A stretch of 64,000 nt of DNA from Chamaecyparis obtusa (taxonomy: Eukaryota; Streptophyta; Pinopsida; Cupressales; Cupressaceae): positions 506,001 to 570,000 of the forward strand of contig BSBK01007741.1 in NCBI GenBank assembly GCA_027943335.1, given 5' to 3'. Positions 43,222 to 55,200 of this stretch are shown here, piece after piece. A model generated the notes under the pieces. That model did no database searches and was not told the origin of the DNA. It was given only the letters and a program-made list of their open reading frames with translations. The first letter of the stretch is position 1, and every line of letters starts with the position of its first letter. The position numbers and the translations under genes were made by a program.

Positions 43222-44108
43222 TGTGTACTAGAAAAAGTACCTTCATAGGGTTAGTATCATCAATAATTCAAAATAAACTAAATTACCACAAATAGAAATC
43301 TATTTAAGCTAAAAATTGACAATTAAGCACTCTATGGATCTCTATATAGGGATGTTAATGATAAAGCTCTCAACAAGCCTCCATTAGTGACAGTCCTAAA
43401 ATGAGAATGATATGATAAACAAAACTAAATGTTTGAAATTCCAAATGAAATTAACAATTAATTAGCTCTAAATTTCCTTTCTAGCTCTAAATTGCAAGAG
43501 GTTTGATGCTATTCTCAGATTTGTGGATGATTTGTTCTTCAATTATGCCTTGCTTTTATAGATTTTGGCAAGGGTAGGGGTTGTAGTTGAGTTGATCATG
43601 ATTGAGTTGGGGTTAAGTCCTTGGTTCCACCCTTTGGAGACAATTTAAAATGATTGTCCTCAAATCTTGGGACAAGAAGACACGATGGGTGGACAAGACG
43701 CTCTTTCCAAATGAGTGATTGAGATTCATTTTAGGCTTGATCCATGTGAGCTTGGTTCTCAATTCCTATTGGTTGAGGTTTTTTCCTCCCATCTGGTGTT
43801 GAGAGAAAATAGGAATTAATCAATTGATTTTATTTAATTTGTTTAGCCATGTGTACCCCTTGAATGGGTTGCTTTGATTTAAATTTAACTAAGTAATTAA
43901 TTATATTAATTACACAATTTATTGATTTATCATGATTTATTTGATTCAAATTGATTTGATGGCTTTTGATTTTCAATTAATTTTGGATTTAGGTTCAATT
44001 GCAATTTATCTTTGATTTGATCTTGATTTGATTTAATTGCATTTAATTGTATTGATTTTTGCCTTGATTTCTCACTTAAATGATCTTGTCCATTTTTAGG
44101 TGATTACA
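43222..44108 (-). repeat. 5' LTR of Tat-2
   Basis: On the minus strand it starts TGTAATCACCTAAAAATGG (from 44108), like the Tat-1 LTR start at 7720, has a TATA box CTATAAAAGC (about 43553-43562) some 550 bases in, and ends ...GTACACA before the PBS. 887 bp. The partner LTR is not found, so the boundaries rest on the TG/CA ends, the TATA box and the PBS. Confidence 0.62.
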
Positions 44109-44221
44109 ATTATATAAGGAAAAATTTCACTACAATTCAACAATGCCCATTAGCCATATCTATTAATGATTCTTATAATAAAAGAAAAGAAAAGCACTTC
44201 GAATTTCTTAAAACATTTTCC

Positions 44222-44940
44222 TTTTTTTTTAAAACATACATGATTACAATTTATATCATAGAAAAAACCTTGGTAAGCTACTACCACTAGAGGGAGACAC
44301 AGTAGAGGGACTAGAGACTAGGTAGACTCAGGGACTATCCGACTAAGGCTCCCTTACTTCTGTGTGGAAGTTTGAAGAGAGGATAATCTCAGAGAATTCT
44401 TCTAGTCATCGATAGTCCTCGATTTCCTCCAGTAGGTGCCACTTTCAGAGGAAATCCCTCCCAATCTATGCCCACTTCTGATGACACGTGAGCTAATCAA
44501 CATCAGGGTTTAGTAGAAATGGTTGCCTAGACACATTTACTCCTAGTTGTAGAATCCTAGGCAAACCATTTGCCCAAGGAATTCCAAACCCATTTCTGAA
44601 AATATGACAACATTCACATTGTCACCGAGATACTCTTCTCTAAAAAATTTCCTCAAAAGCATGAGAATATCCACCTTTTCCCCCCCAGGTCCAAAGAGAT
44701 GCCAAGAACTGAGATGAAATGTTGATGTTAACTCTATACGTATTTGCACTCTCCAAAAATTCATGTCCCAACACCATCCTTATAGCCTCCTTGGTGAAGG
44801 CTCTCAACTTTGTATCAATAGACACAAGAATGGGTCTGTGACCAGGCCCAAAAAGGCCTTCTAATCCTCCAAGGCAGTGCATCTTAAACGAATTGGAGTG
44901 TCCATTGAAAATCAAACTGATATTAGTATTCTAATTTTTG
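44222..44940 (-). pseudogene. Unrecognised reading frame with trailing A tract, possible processed pseudogene
   Basis: Frame 44915-44640 (MHCLGGLEGLFGPGHRPILV, SIDTKLRAFTKEAIRMVLGH) and frame 44764-44543 (GEKVDILMLLRKFFREEYLG, VVIFSEMGLEFLGQMVCLGF) join into one protein-like reading if the GGGGGG/AAAA run at about 44677-44692 is an indel site. It ends at a TAG (44543). About 310 bases later there is a run of nine A on the minus strand (44222-44230). I do not recognise the protein. Amino-acid composition looks coding. The A run is short and no flanking duplication was found, so a retrocopy origin is only a suggestion. Confidence 0.4.
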
Positions 44941-45613
44941 ACAAAAATCAAAGAGAACCTAGCACTCGCAGACTATTTTCACAAATATGCTTTCACAATC
45001 ATAGATTAACGACTGTAGATCATGTATTTATAAGTCTTGATTGAAATTATTTCTCTTCCCTAAAGATCTAATTAATCCATGAGTTAAATGGTAACTTTCC
45101 TTCAAAAATCTCCAAATCTTTCATATTTAATGCAACAATGGGTGAAATTAGAAACAACACTTATGATAAGACATTTTCTATCTTAGGAGTAATGAAGGCT
45201 GAAAGGATCATGTCACGTAGGTGGACATAACAATTCTGTATTATAAAAAAACTTGAAACCCATGCCCACTTCGCAGAAACAATAAGCAAAGTATGTTAGC
45301 TGCGAAATGGCAGCAAGAAATGAAGCTTTACCATTGATGTAAGATCATTGAACGATCAGAAAATAATGTCCTTAGATGACATGATGTTTTTATTTAAGCC
45401 TTAACTTTAAGGCATTATTCTATTGAGGTAATGAATAGATAATGATGTCACACATATCTGTCATTGAAAATTGAAAGGCGCGATCTAAGAATCCATTAAT
45501 TCACATTACTTTAATTGATGTCATGACTCATCTACTCATCTCCATTAATTAATATTTCTATCTAATATTATCGAAGATTGCCAAAAGAATTCTACTTTTT
45601 TGGTGTCAGAAAA

Positions 45614-45895
45614 TGAGGTCACAAACTCACACGTCCGTTGGATTACAACATATCAACAGCCAAAGGTGAATTTTGGGCCTATTGTTGGTCTTCATAATCT
45701 TTACAACAAACTCTCAGTGGAATCATGACACATGGTATGATTGATCGTGGGCTTATTGGTATGATCAATCATACCACGTGTCATGATTCCGCCGAGAGTT
45801 TGCCGTAAAGATTATGAAGACCAACAATAGGCCTGAAATTCACCTTTGGTCATTGATATGTTGTAATCCAATGGACGTGTGAGTCTGTGACGTCA
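45614..45895. mobile_element. Foldback (MITE-like) element with 133-bp arms
   Basis: The left arm 45614-45746 and right arm 45763-45895 are inverted copies, both 133 bp, about 90% identical (13 differences by hand count), with a 16-base loop. No gaps are needed. No flanking target duplication is obvious. Most differences are transitions at CpG-type sites kept in the right arm and lost in the left. No coding capacity. It could be a foldback transposon, a MITE or a small-RNA hairpin locus. Confidence 0.82.
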
Positions 45896-45899
45896 TAGT

Positions 45900-48800
45900 G
45901 ATGGGACCCAATGCAACTTCAACATCAAATCAGAATGATTGGATTAAGAGAGATGAACAGTGGAAGGTGCATTTCGGATGAAATGTGGTGAGATAACTCC
46001 TTTACTAAAAAATCTCTCTGGAATCATCACACATGTCATTCTTTAAGAATGAAAACTCAGGAGAAAGAAAATTTAATAATTATTTCCAATTATTAAATCA
46101 CCATACCAACTATACAACTATTGTATTAAATCACCAAGTTTATATGCATTTTTGAAAAATATTCGCCATGACAAATAAATTAATTACAATATTTGGAAAA
46201 TAGTTTTTCCATAATTTATTAGTATAAGGAAGTCTAATTTGCCAATTAAATTAATAATTTTCCTATAAAAAACATTTGTAGTCGCCATATTTTTATAAAA
46301 ATGGTATACGTTATTAAAAAATTCGCCACCAAATATCCATATTTTGAAACACAATTTGCCATCAATATTAAAATTTTTCCCTCCAAAAAACATGTGATTC
46401 ACCACGATTTTATACTTTTCAGGAGTCGAGGGGGTTTCTTAAATTTATCCCTGGACTCATCCATACAATCAGTTAACTCACTAGTCTATTTTGTTATCTC
46501 ACCAATCCATTCAATTCATCTCTCCAATCTATTTGTTGATAGATCAATCAGTGGACTATTAAACCAAGCAATCCATTGAGTTAAACTCTCACTCAGTCTG
46601 AGTTTAACTCCTTAATCATAATCAATCAGCCCATCAATCATACATTCTTGATTGAAACCCCTCAAATCTTATAAATAGAGAGCCAATCCTTTGATTTATG
46701 TAACTACAATTGCTTTGAATTCTTATGCTGGTACAATCTTGAGCTCAATTTTGAGAGCCCACATTGCATGAGAAGGAGAACACCAAAGGAGGAATTATTG
46801 GTTCGCATATGATTTTATGTTATTTGATTTCAATATCTTGATTTATGTATGCAATTCTCTTGTTTCCTTTCCTCTTTTAATATTGGGAATACTAATTGAT
46901 CTAACAATCTTTTTATGGTTGAGATTTTCTATGTTCTTGTAGGTTTTTACAGATCCTATATTACCCTATTATAGTTGGCTAGAGGTGTATACTATGACAT
47001 TTGTATTATGGGGCATACTCTGCAGCCTTGGTATGTTTTCTCTTAATGAAGTACAAGGATTATTCTCATGTTGTCTCTCTTTTTGTTGATCAAGGTGTCC
47101 TATGCTAATATTTCATGAGCCTAGTCTAGTTTACTTATGTTGGTATAATATTTTTTTATTTTTTAGATGTCTATGTGATCATAATGATTTCTCTCTCCTT
47201 GCTATGCATCTAGAATAGAGGATGAATTATATTGTTTACAACCTCCTCCTTAGGAAGGTTAGTCTTAGGGGTTGTGGTTTTTTCATTTGACCCTTATATG
47301 AACTATTTCTATAGGAAAGAAAAAGCACATCCTCAATGTTTCTTGTCTAACTTCTTCTCAAAGATAGTGCTCTTATACCATGTTTGTGGGTAAAAAGACT
47401 CACACACTCTTTAGGAGTTTTGTGTCTTTTCAGACCGTTGCAAGTGCTTCCCATGGTTTGGATATAAATTATTTTTCCCTACGTCTTATAACTTTAGCAT
47501 CTTGTTCTCCCCACCAACAATGAAGGGTCTGTGGTGCATCGTGTCTATGGGAATAAAAATATGAACCTCTAATTAGAAAGGGTCAAACCCTTACAAATGT
47601 CATCCTACATATTCTAACCCCCCATCTAGTAAGCTTTTATATGATGAATTACCTCCCTTAGCTTACGTTGTTTACAAAAGGTTGTCCCCTTCTTTTCCCC
47701 AAACACTACTCATGAAGAGTCAACTTCTAAAATCCCAGAGGTTGTTTCATAGGGTGCGATATGTCTCACACTTGTGAAGCTTCCCAACTGCCCTTATTTA
47801 AGCTCGAGCCTCTTAGGAATCAACATGTAGAATCAATTTGTTGATGAATTCAATATGATAAATAATATGATCACTATGTCATAACATAATAGACCTATAA
47901 TTCTCCAAGGATCAACCTTAATTAGATTAAGATCATTCTCAAGTAGCATATATTCATCCTTTGATTATGTAGATCTAATTTGATAGAAACCATATTTCTA
48001 TAACTTAGTTTGTTTTTATTTCTAATATCTACATGTTTATAAAAATGGTGGTATTTGGAAATACCTTTGAGAAACTTGTCATATTTCTAAGGTCAAGTTC
48101 TCCTAGGTCGAACTCCTACTAGATTGATTTTACAATCTTGAATGAATATTTGCGACAATATATACAAGTGTACAAATACTCTATATGTGGATTCCTCTTA
48201 AATCTAAATTGAATTATCTTAAAATATTGTTCTTGATCATTAAATGATTTTTTTTAAAAAAATGGTATAATCTTTAATTGGATGAATACGTAATTACGAT
48301 AATAAGATATAGCAATAAGACATGCAAACATGCACCTATTCAGCTCCAAATGACTAATAAAAATAACAAGAGATGAAGTTATTAAAATATTAAAATGTAA
48401 AGTTAAGATCAATTCCAAAACCCTTAAGATTAAATTCGAGCATCACAAAATTGACTTAGAATAAAGAACTCACAAATATAATAATTAGGAACATACATCC
48501 CTTCCTAACCCTAACTTGACATAAAGTAAGTCCAAGGTAACGAAGGTTGGGCCTAAGCTAGACCATCGGAATACCCCTAGAGCTAACAAAAAAGTAAATT
48601 GAATATGAAAATCTTAAGAAAAGAGCTAAAATAAAATTAACAAAAATCAATATAAATATCTAAATTATAGTATTATAACAATTTAAATTTTTTTCTTCTC
48701 AATTGCCTCTAATTCTTTTATTACCCAATATAAGAACATAAATCTTAAAGTTAAAAACTCTTCAACCGAAAGTAAAAATTAAAAGCAATTTATATTAAAA

Positions 48801-49535
48801 AAATTATCATAAACAAAATCATAACTTTATCACTCAACAAAATTTAATTCGTAATAACCATTATTCTTTATATTCTAATTTATAAAAATAAAAAATCCAT
48901 CAACTTCATACTTAAAAACATCCCTACCCTGGCAGAAAATTTTAAAAAGTAAAATAGAACCTACCCATCCTATCAAAAAACCTAGAAACGATTCCTTTTC
49001 CTTCCGCTAAATACAAGATTTAATCATTCAAAAGAAAGATTCACAAACTCCCTTTTTTCCTTATTCGACTAAACCAAACAGCTTTTGTTTCCGAAGTGAA
49101 GATTTCTAGGTTAAAATAGCGCATTAAAATACTAGGGAATGTCAGGCACTAAAGTTTGGTAGAGTGCAAAGAACATGTAAAATTAGTGGGTAAAGACATG
49201 TTTGTTATCTATCACCGCTTTGCAGACATGATCAATAATAAAAGGAAAATAGACATGAAAATAGGCTTGGAATTTCCACTTACCTAATCATGTATGTGAA
49301 GTATAAAAAAATTGGCGGTTGTAAATTTTTGTTGTAATGCTATTTACATTAGTTAAATAATATCCCTAAAAACTAATTGTATAAAATGTAGGTCTCATGA
49401 ATAAAACATCTATAATTTCAAAAATAGACAAATCTATCTATATACTTTTTGAAAGAAAAAATTTAATTTTTAACAGAAAAAAGAAAAAAATATCATTTCA
49501 TCTTCATTTCAAAAGAAAATTCTATTAAAAAAAAA
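45900..49535. other. Anonymous AT-rich DNA; one TATA-like site, no gene seen
   Basis: No coding domain or mobile-element terminus is recognised. A TATA-like TTATAAATAGAGAGCC lies at 46669-46684, followed by a non-coding stretch, which could be an old LTR promoter. Short open frames (46301-46579, 46184-46405) overlap each other on opposite strands in AT-rich sequence and look like chance. Confidence 0.5.
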
Positions 49536-49539
49536 ACAA

Positions 49540-49915
49540 AAAAACTTTTAAATTAGTTAATTTTTTTATAATGTTATATTTTCATTTAATAAAGTAAAAA
49601 TTCTAAATTGATTAACACTTTTGTAATGTTACTTTCATTTAGTAAAATACTTAAAATATTGAATTTGCAAACTAATCATTTTATATTGGCTAAAACATTT
49701 ACAATTTCACTTTCATCTAATATACTATTCTAAGTATCACATACATAAAGAAAATACTTTAAATTGGTTAAAACTTTTGAAATGTCATTTTCATTAATAA
49801 AATATTAAAAAATATTGAGTTTACAAAAGCAAACATTTTAAATCAGCTCTACTTTTTACAATGTCATTTTATTCACTAGATTATTCAAAACATTATATTT
49901 TACTTTGTAAAGACA
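49540..49915. repeat. Degenerate tandem repeat, unit about 70-80 bp
   Basis: About five diverged copies of a unit reading TTTAAATTGGTTAAAACTTTT-N-AATGT-N-ATTTTCATTTA-TAAAATA-TTAAAATATTG. They start near 49543, 49600, 49675, 49760 and 49838. A further weak copy may lie near 49320. Non-coding, strongly AT-rich. Confidence 0.6.
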
Positions 49916-49919
49916 ATAT

Positions 49920-51800
49920 AAAAAATGATTATTTTTTATATTAACATTAGCAAAACAAGGGTGTTGTCCCTTAGGTACCTATAAAGGGAAGTCGTAAAAT
50001 CCACAAAAAGGTCATCAACATACTAATAGAAGCAAAACCAAAAATTTGAAGCGTTCAACAAAAGATTGAAAGCAAAGTTTGACAGCGGACTAATAGCACC
50101 AAAAAGGACGTCTAATATTACACCGAAAATTGATTATTAGTCATGTCTTTGCAATTGATAAGTTATTAGACATAATATTGAAACACTCTAAAATATCTAA
50201 ATATGATAATATATTTTAACTTTAATCTAATTTCTTTATATTTCTATTTTCTTTTCTCTTTCAATATCCATCATTTCTATTTTATACCAAATGTTCTAAT
50301 TTTTTATTTTTTTTCAAAAAAAGTGACGAAGCACTTATATTTTATATTTATCAGTAGTTCAAGAGGCTCCTCAGAGAAAGAACTAGAAAGAAAACTCTGA
50401 TTCACAACCCAGATACAAAAGAAGACCAAGGTCCAATTCCTATAACCTATCTTGAGCAACAAATTTTCCCTGGAAGAGTCAAGCGAAGATCACAAATTGA
50501 GATACCCCCTACCATCTATACCAAATATGATAAAGTGCCAAAATGATAACATGCTTGTCAAGAGAATAATCCCCCAATTACATACAAAGTATACATCCCA
50601 AACTTTTAAAATCAACAATTGTATAGTTCATGAAAGGAGGCCTTGAAGTGCGGATAACAAATGATGTCTGAAAATAAGCCACTGATGTGAACCCTCAAAA
50701 TATATTGAAATCCAAAGAAGGACTTGCATGTAGGACTGGCAGCCTCTGATACAAATCTTGGTTTTTAGGGTCTAGTGAAGCTGCAAATAGAAATTTGTTC
50801 TAATTTCATTTTAATATATTGTAAGTTCTATTTAATTTTTGTATAACTTGATTAAAGGAAAATCTTTTGCACTAGTTATTATATCATTCACTAGCAAAAC
50901 TTTGAAAGATAATAGTGAAATTTAATTTTTACAACCCTTTAAATATATATTTTTATTTGTTTCAATTCTAATGTTTAACTTGTCTTTTAGTTCTTATGCC
51001 TTGAATTTCAAAATTTTTAATTTCTTAAATAAATATTATTTATCCTTTTTACCTTTATTCTTAATAATTAATTCTATTGCATTATTGTATGTTGGTCCTT
51101 TGCTAGTGTTTAGTTTGATTAGGTGTCCCCTAAGACGTGGTTTCAACAACCCCCTCTTTTCCCCCCTCCCCCCTCAATTTCATTTGTCCTTCCTCTCCCA
51201 CTCATTCTCTCTTATTATAAAGAGCTTGTGGAGTATACTCTAAAATGTTGATTTAAAGCTTCTTAGTAGTTATGTCCCCAAAACAATATATTTATTGTAA
51301 TAGCTTGTAAAACTTCAAATTCAAAAAGTAAAACCTCAAATTCAAAAATGAGCTTTATGTGAGTAATAAAAAATAAATTTTGGAAAATATTAAAATTTCT
51401 ACTTGTCATTTTAATATTTTATGTGTGATTTACACAACTTTAATACATTATATATATTATTAGAACTATGCATATTAAATACTAAAAATCACATTTTAAA
51501 AATTGATCTATAATACATTAAAAATAATTTTTATAAAAAATATTATTCTCAAATAACCATTTTAGATTCTCTTTTATAATATCATTCCACTAACATCAAA
51601 TTTATAAAATAAAAGTAATATCAAAACTCATAACCAATCATATAGAATTAAATAATTGATTATTATTTACAACTAATACATTATTAAAAATATATTATTA
51701 TTTCATTGTGAAGAAATAAAAAGATAGTTCAAAGCTTGTATGTATGATGTGTACACCATATTTTAACCTATAATTGATTTTTAGAATAATACATCAGAAC
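49920..51800. other. Anonymous AT-rich DNA; no gene seen
   Basis: The only noteworthy stretch is 50340-50646, where one plus frame reads SSSRGSSEKELERKL, then after a few stops SLEESSEDHKLRYPLPSIPN. It is not recognised and may be chance. A C-rich run with short CCCCCCTCCCCC words lies at 51150-51175. Confidence 0.45.
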
Positions 51801-51958
51801 AATAATGGGATCATGATATTGCTATCAAGATTCAATTGTGTAGTTTTTGAGTTAAACTCATTAACCCATGTATCATGAGTAGTGCTTCACAAGAACCCAT
51901 CTCTCATGAGAATGAATGGAACATTTAGCACTCATTGCATCTAGGTGATGCTCACAAA

Positions 51959-52031
51959 GGTGAAGCATTAGGACTTCCCGAGAGGTCACCCATCCTAGTA
52001 CTACTCCAACTCAAGTGAGCTTAACCACAGA
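51959..52031 (-). pseudogene. 5S-rRNA-like segment, copy 1
   Basis: The complement reads GTTAAGC-type box, then AGTAGTACTAGGATGGGTGACC and TC-GGGAAGTCC, covering about positions 47-115 of 5S rRNA. The 5' part of 5S is not recognisable. The closest copy to the box-C consensus. Confidence 0.75.
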
Positions 52032-52322
52032 GTTTCTTTCCTGGTTAAGCCCACTTTGCTTGCAACCCCATTTGCAAACCTTGAGAAAGTGTTGTTCCCT
52101 ATCAACCATTCATTAGAAAGCCCCTTAAGCTCATCAATTGATAAGTAGGAGATATTTTCCATAGAAATTCAAATTGTGATATTTCTATCAGGATTCAAGT
52201 GTGTAGTTTTGAGTCAAACTCATTGACCCATGTTTCATGAGAAGTGGTTCACAAGAACCCATCTCTCAATAGAATGGATGGAACACTTAGAACTCATTGC
52301 ATAGATAGGTGATGTTCAAAGA

Positions 52323-52392
52323 GGTGAAGCATCAAGAATTCTTGAGAGGTCACCCTTCCTAGTGCTACTCTAGCTCAAGCGCACTTAACCAA
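52323..52392 (-). pseudogene. 5S-rRNA-like segment, copy 2
   Basis: Complement of GGTCACCCTTCCTAGTGCTACTC and the following GCGCACTTAACC; about 364 bases from copy 1, same strand. Box C has one change (AGGGTGACC). Confidence 0.72.
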
Positions 52393-52773
52393 AAGTTTCC
52401 CCCTAGGTTAAATCAACTTTTCTTGCAACCCCATTTGTAAAACCTTCAAGAAGTGTTGTGCCTTATGAACCATTCATCAAAAATCCCCTTAAGCTCATCA
52501 ATTGATAAGTAGGAGCTATTTTCCACAACAAGTCAAATTGTGATATTGATATTAGGATTCAATGGTGTAGTTTTTGAGTCAAACTTATTGACCCATGTTT
52601 CATGAGTATAACAAATCTCTCACAAGAATGAATGGAACACTTAACACTAATTTAATATACTTATCAATTGATGAGATTAAGGGTCTTCCTGATGAATGGT
52701 TCATAAGGAAAAACACTTGCTGAAGGTTTTGCAAATTGGGCTGCAAGAAAAGTTGGTTTAACATTGGAGGAAA

Positions 52774-52846
52774 CTCTATATTATATGCGCTTGAGTTGGA
52801 GTAGTACTGGGATTGGTGACCTCCTAGGAATTGTTAGTGCTTCACC
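52774..52846 (+). pseudogene. 5S-rRNA-like segment, copy 3
   Basis: GCGCTTGAGTTGGAGTAGTA then CTGGGATTGGTGACCTCCTA; first plus-oriented copy after the inversion point. The GGTTAAG box is degraded. Confidence 0.72.
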
Positions 52847-53107
52847 TCTGTGATCATCACCTAGATGAAATGAGTGCTAAGTGTTCCATTAATTCTCATG
52901 AGAGATGGGTTAGTGAGTTTTACTCAAAAACTACATAGTTAAATCCTAATAGCAATATCACAATTTGATTTGTAATGGGAAATATCTCCTACTTCTCAAT
53001 TTATGAACTTAAGGGGATTTCTAATGAATGGTTCATAAGGCACAACACTTGCTAAAGGTTTTGCAAATGGAGTTGTATAAAATTGGGCTTAGCCTTGGAG
53101 GAAACTT

Positions 53108-53178
53108 TGTGGTTAAGTGTACTTGAGCTAGAGTAGTACTGGGATAGGTCACCTCTTGGGAAGTCCCAGTGCTTCACC
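53108..53178 (+). pseudogene. 5S-rRNA-like segment, copy 4
   Basis: TGTGGTTAAGTGTACTTGAG then GAGTAGTACTGGGATAGGTC and CCTCTTGGGAAGTCC. Keeps the box A-like GTTAAG..ACTTGAGC and a box C with one change. Confidence 0.75.
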
Positions 53179-53473
53179 TTTGTGAGGATAACTTAGATGC
53201 AATGAGAGCTAAGTATTCCATTAATTCTCATGAGAGATAAGTTCTTGTGAACCACTACTCATGGAACATGGGTCAACGAGTTTGACTCAAAAACTACATA
53301 GTTGAATCCTAGTAGCAATATTAGAATTTGACTTGCTCTGGAAAATATCTCCTACTTATCAATTAATAATCTTAAGGGGATTTCTAATGAATTTTGTAAC
53401 ATAAGGAAAAACACTTGCTGAAGGTTTGGAAATTGGTTTTCAAGAAAAGTGGGCTTAACCTTAGAGGAAACTT

Positions 53474-53543
53474 CATGGTTAAGTGTGCTTAAGCTAGAGT
53501 GGTACTGGGATGGGTGACCTCTTAGGAAGTCCTGATGGTTCAC
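53474..53543 (+). pseudogene. 5S-rRNA-like segment, copy 5
   Basis: ATGGTTAAGTGTGCTTAAGC then GTGGTACTGGGATGGGTGAC. Box C is intact; about 366 bases from copy 4. Confidence 0.75.
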
Positions 53544-53843
53544 CTTTATGAGGATCATATAGATGCAATGACTACTAAGTGTTTTTACAATGTTCCATTC
53601 ATTCTCATCAGAGATGGGATCTTGTGAATCACTACTCATGAAACATGGATCAATGAAGGCTCAAAAACTACAAAGTTGAATCCCGATAATAATGTCACAA
53701 TTTGAATTTCTTTGGATAATATTTCCTACTTATTAATTGATTAAATTAAGGGGATTTATAATGAATGGTTCATAAGGAGAAACACTTTTTGAAGGTTTTG
53801 CAAATGGGGTTGCAAGAAAAGTTGGCTTATTCTTGGAGGAAGC

Positions 53844-53916
53844 TTTGTGGTTAAGCGTGCTTGAGCTGGAGTAGTACTGGGATGTGTGACCTCCTGAGAA
53901 GTCTCGATGCTTCACC
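53844..53916 (+). pseudogene. 5S-rRNA-like segment, copy 6
   Basis: TGTGGTTAAGCGTGCTTGAG then GGAGTAGTACTGGGATGTGT and GACCTCCTGAGAAGTC. The best match to 5S box A (GTTAAGCGTGCTTG); about 370 bases from copy 5. Confidence 0.78.
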
Positions 53917-54099
53917 TCTATGAGTATCACCTAGATGCAATGAGTGCTAACTATTCTCTTCCTCTAATGAAAGGTGGGTTCTTGTGAACCACTACTCATG
54001 AAAATGGGTCAACGAGTTTGACTCAGAAACTACATAGTTAAATCCTGATAGAAATATCACAAATTAACTTGTGGAAGGTATTTCCTACTTATCAATAAT

Positions 54100-55200
54100 G
54101 TGATTATTAATTTTTATAGTAAATATTTATTATTTATTCAATGGAATCTATAAAATTTATTAATATTTACAAAGGAAAACTAGACATAGCCTTTTTTATT
54201 TCATTTTGGTTTAGGAGTTCAAATTTAACAATTAGTACCATCAATTCTTTATACAACAACATAACAACTTATCAAGTTTCTAGTTCTCATTTCCAACTAC
54301 TGTAAACATGTCTTTTTTTAATAAAGTCTAGAGAAAGTGAAAGAGATTCCTAGAAGCACATATTTCAACTTGTCAATCTCTCACTAACATGCAATAAAAA
54401 AATATCAATCTTTTTGTTGACCATAACCACATCTATAAAATTTATTATTAGTATGTATTTACAACCCCTCTTCAATTCAAGTTATAAAATATGACCAAAA
54501 TAAAAATAAATAAATTACATACTATTAAATTTTAGATCTATATGATGGTAATGTTCAACCTTTTGTGATGCGGACTTGAAAGAGATTGGACCTTGTGACC
54601 TCATGCCTACCATGAGAAGCTTTTTCAATCGAACAATGCCCAACCTCTCTACTTATAATAACTTAACTATATAACTACATCTAATTTAACTATAAAATTA
54701 ATCATGAATTATAATATAATCCCCCTAGATAATCTAGATATTAACATTAATTTATATTTTACTCCCATTGGACTTGTATTAATTTTCTATATAAACTCAC
54801 ACCCGAGTTTCTTAGCCTTCTAAATATTCATTATACTAATGTATTCGTAGGACACCTATATCTCTATGTTATTTGTCAAAAAGTAATTAGTAAACTCTAC
54901 TTGAGATCATTCATAACACATTGTTAACATAATCGGTGATTCAATCACTTAGACTAAGTGCATAAAATAGTTCAAAGGAATGTTGCCATTCATTTGAAAT
55001 GTGTGTTTTTCTAGTTAAAACTTTATGCCATGTAAATCTCTAGTTATATTTTAGAATATGTTCATTTGTTATAATTGGATTGTGAAAATTCTATTGCAAT
55101 TATTGATTGTTAATTACCTATCTTATAAAGATTATTTAACTACTGAAACTTAATCCACAAAAAATATTGAATAATAACACAACTGCAACTTCACAAATAA
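54100..55200. other. Anonymous AT-rich DNA; no gene seen
   Basis: No domain or element terminus is recognised. Part of the right end may belong to the 3' LTR of the copia element, whose left boundary is unresolved. Confidence 0.45.

Larger units (their letters stand above)
8960..44108 (-). mobile_element. Ty3/gypsy Tat-lineage element on minus strand (Tat-2), host of nested insertions
   Basis: Read on the minus strand the order is 5' LTR (44108-43222), PBS, 5' leader with an AGCGCT motif array, gag (about 23.87-22.24 kb), protease (about 22.1-21.4 kb), a linker with a G-patch-like motif, RT, RNase H, archaeal RNase H, integrase (split by an insertion), then a 3' spacer. Two LTR elements interrupt it: 12335-17384 in the integrase and 24448-41929 in the leader. 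With these removed about 12 kb remains, normal for a Tat element. The 3' LTR is not found. The low-coordinate end is approximate. Confidence 0.8.
51810..54095. mobile_element. Inverted tandem array of 5S-rRNA-containing repeats (Cassandra-like)
   Basis: Six repeat units of roughly 335-370 bp, two on the minus strand (left) and four on the plus strand (right), meet at about 52665. Each contains a 70-base stretch matching the 3' half of plant 5S rRNA, including the internal promoter, embedded in non-5S sequence (TTATCAATTGAT..CTTAAGGGGATTTCTAATGAATGG upstream and TCATGAGAGATGGGTTCTTGTG downstream). Cassandra TRIM elements carry 5S-derived sequence in their LTRs, and this array may be tandem Cassandra LTRs. 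Old 5S rDNA-derived arrays or a 5S-derived SINE are alternatives. Confidence 0.65.

Noticed and set aside
46301..46579. 92-codon plus-strand frame.
   Set aside because: Overlaps an opposite-strand frame of similar length in AT-rich DNA, with no motif; likely chance.
51959..53916. Functional 5S rRNA genes.
   Set aside because: Only about the 3' half of 5S is recognisable in each unit and all copies carry changes; annotated as 5S-derived pseudogene segments.
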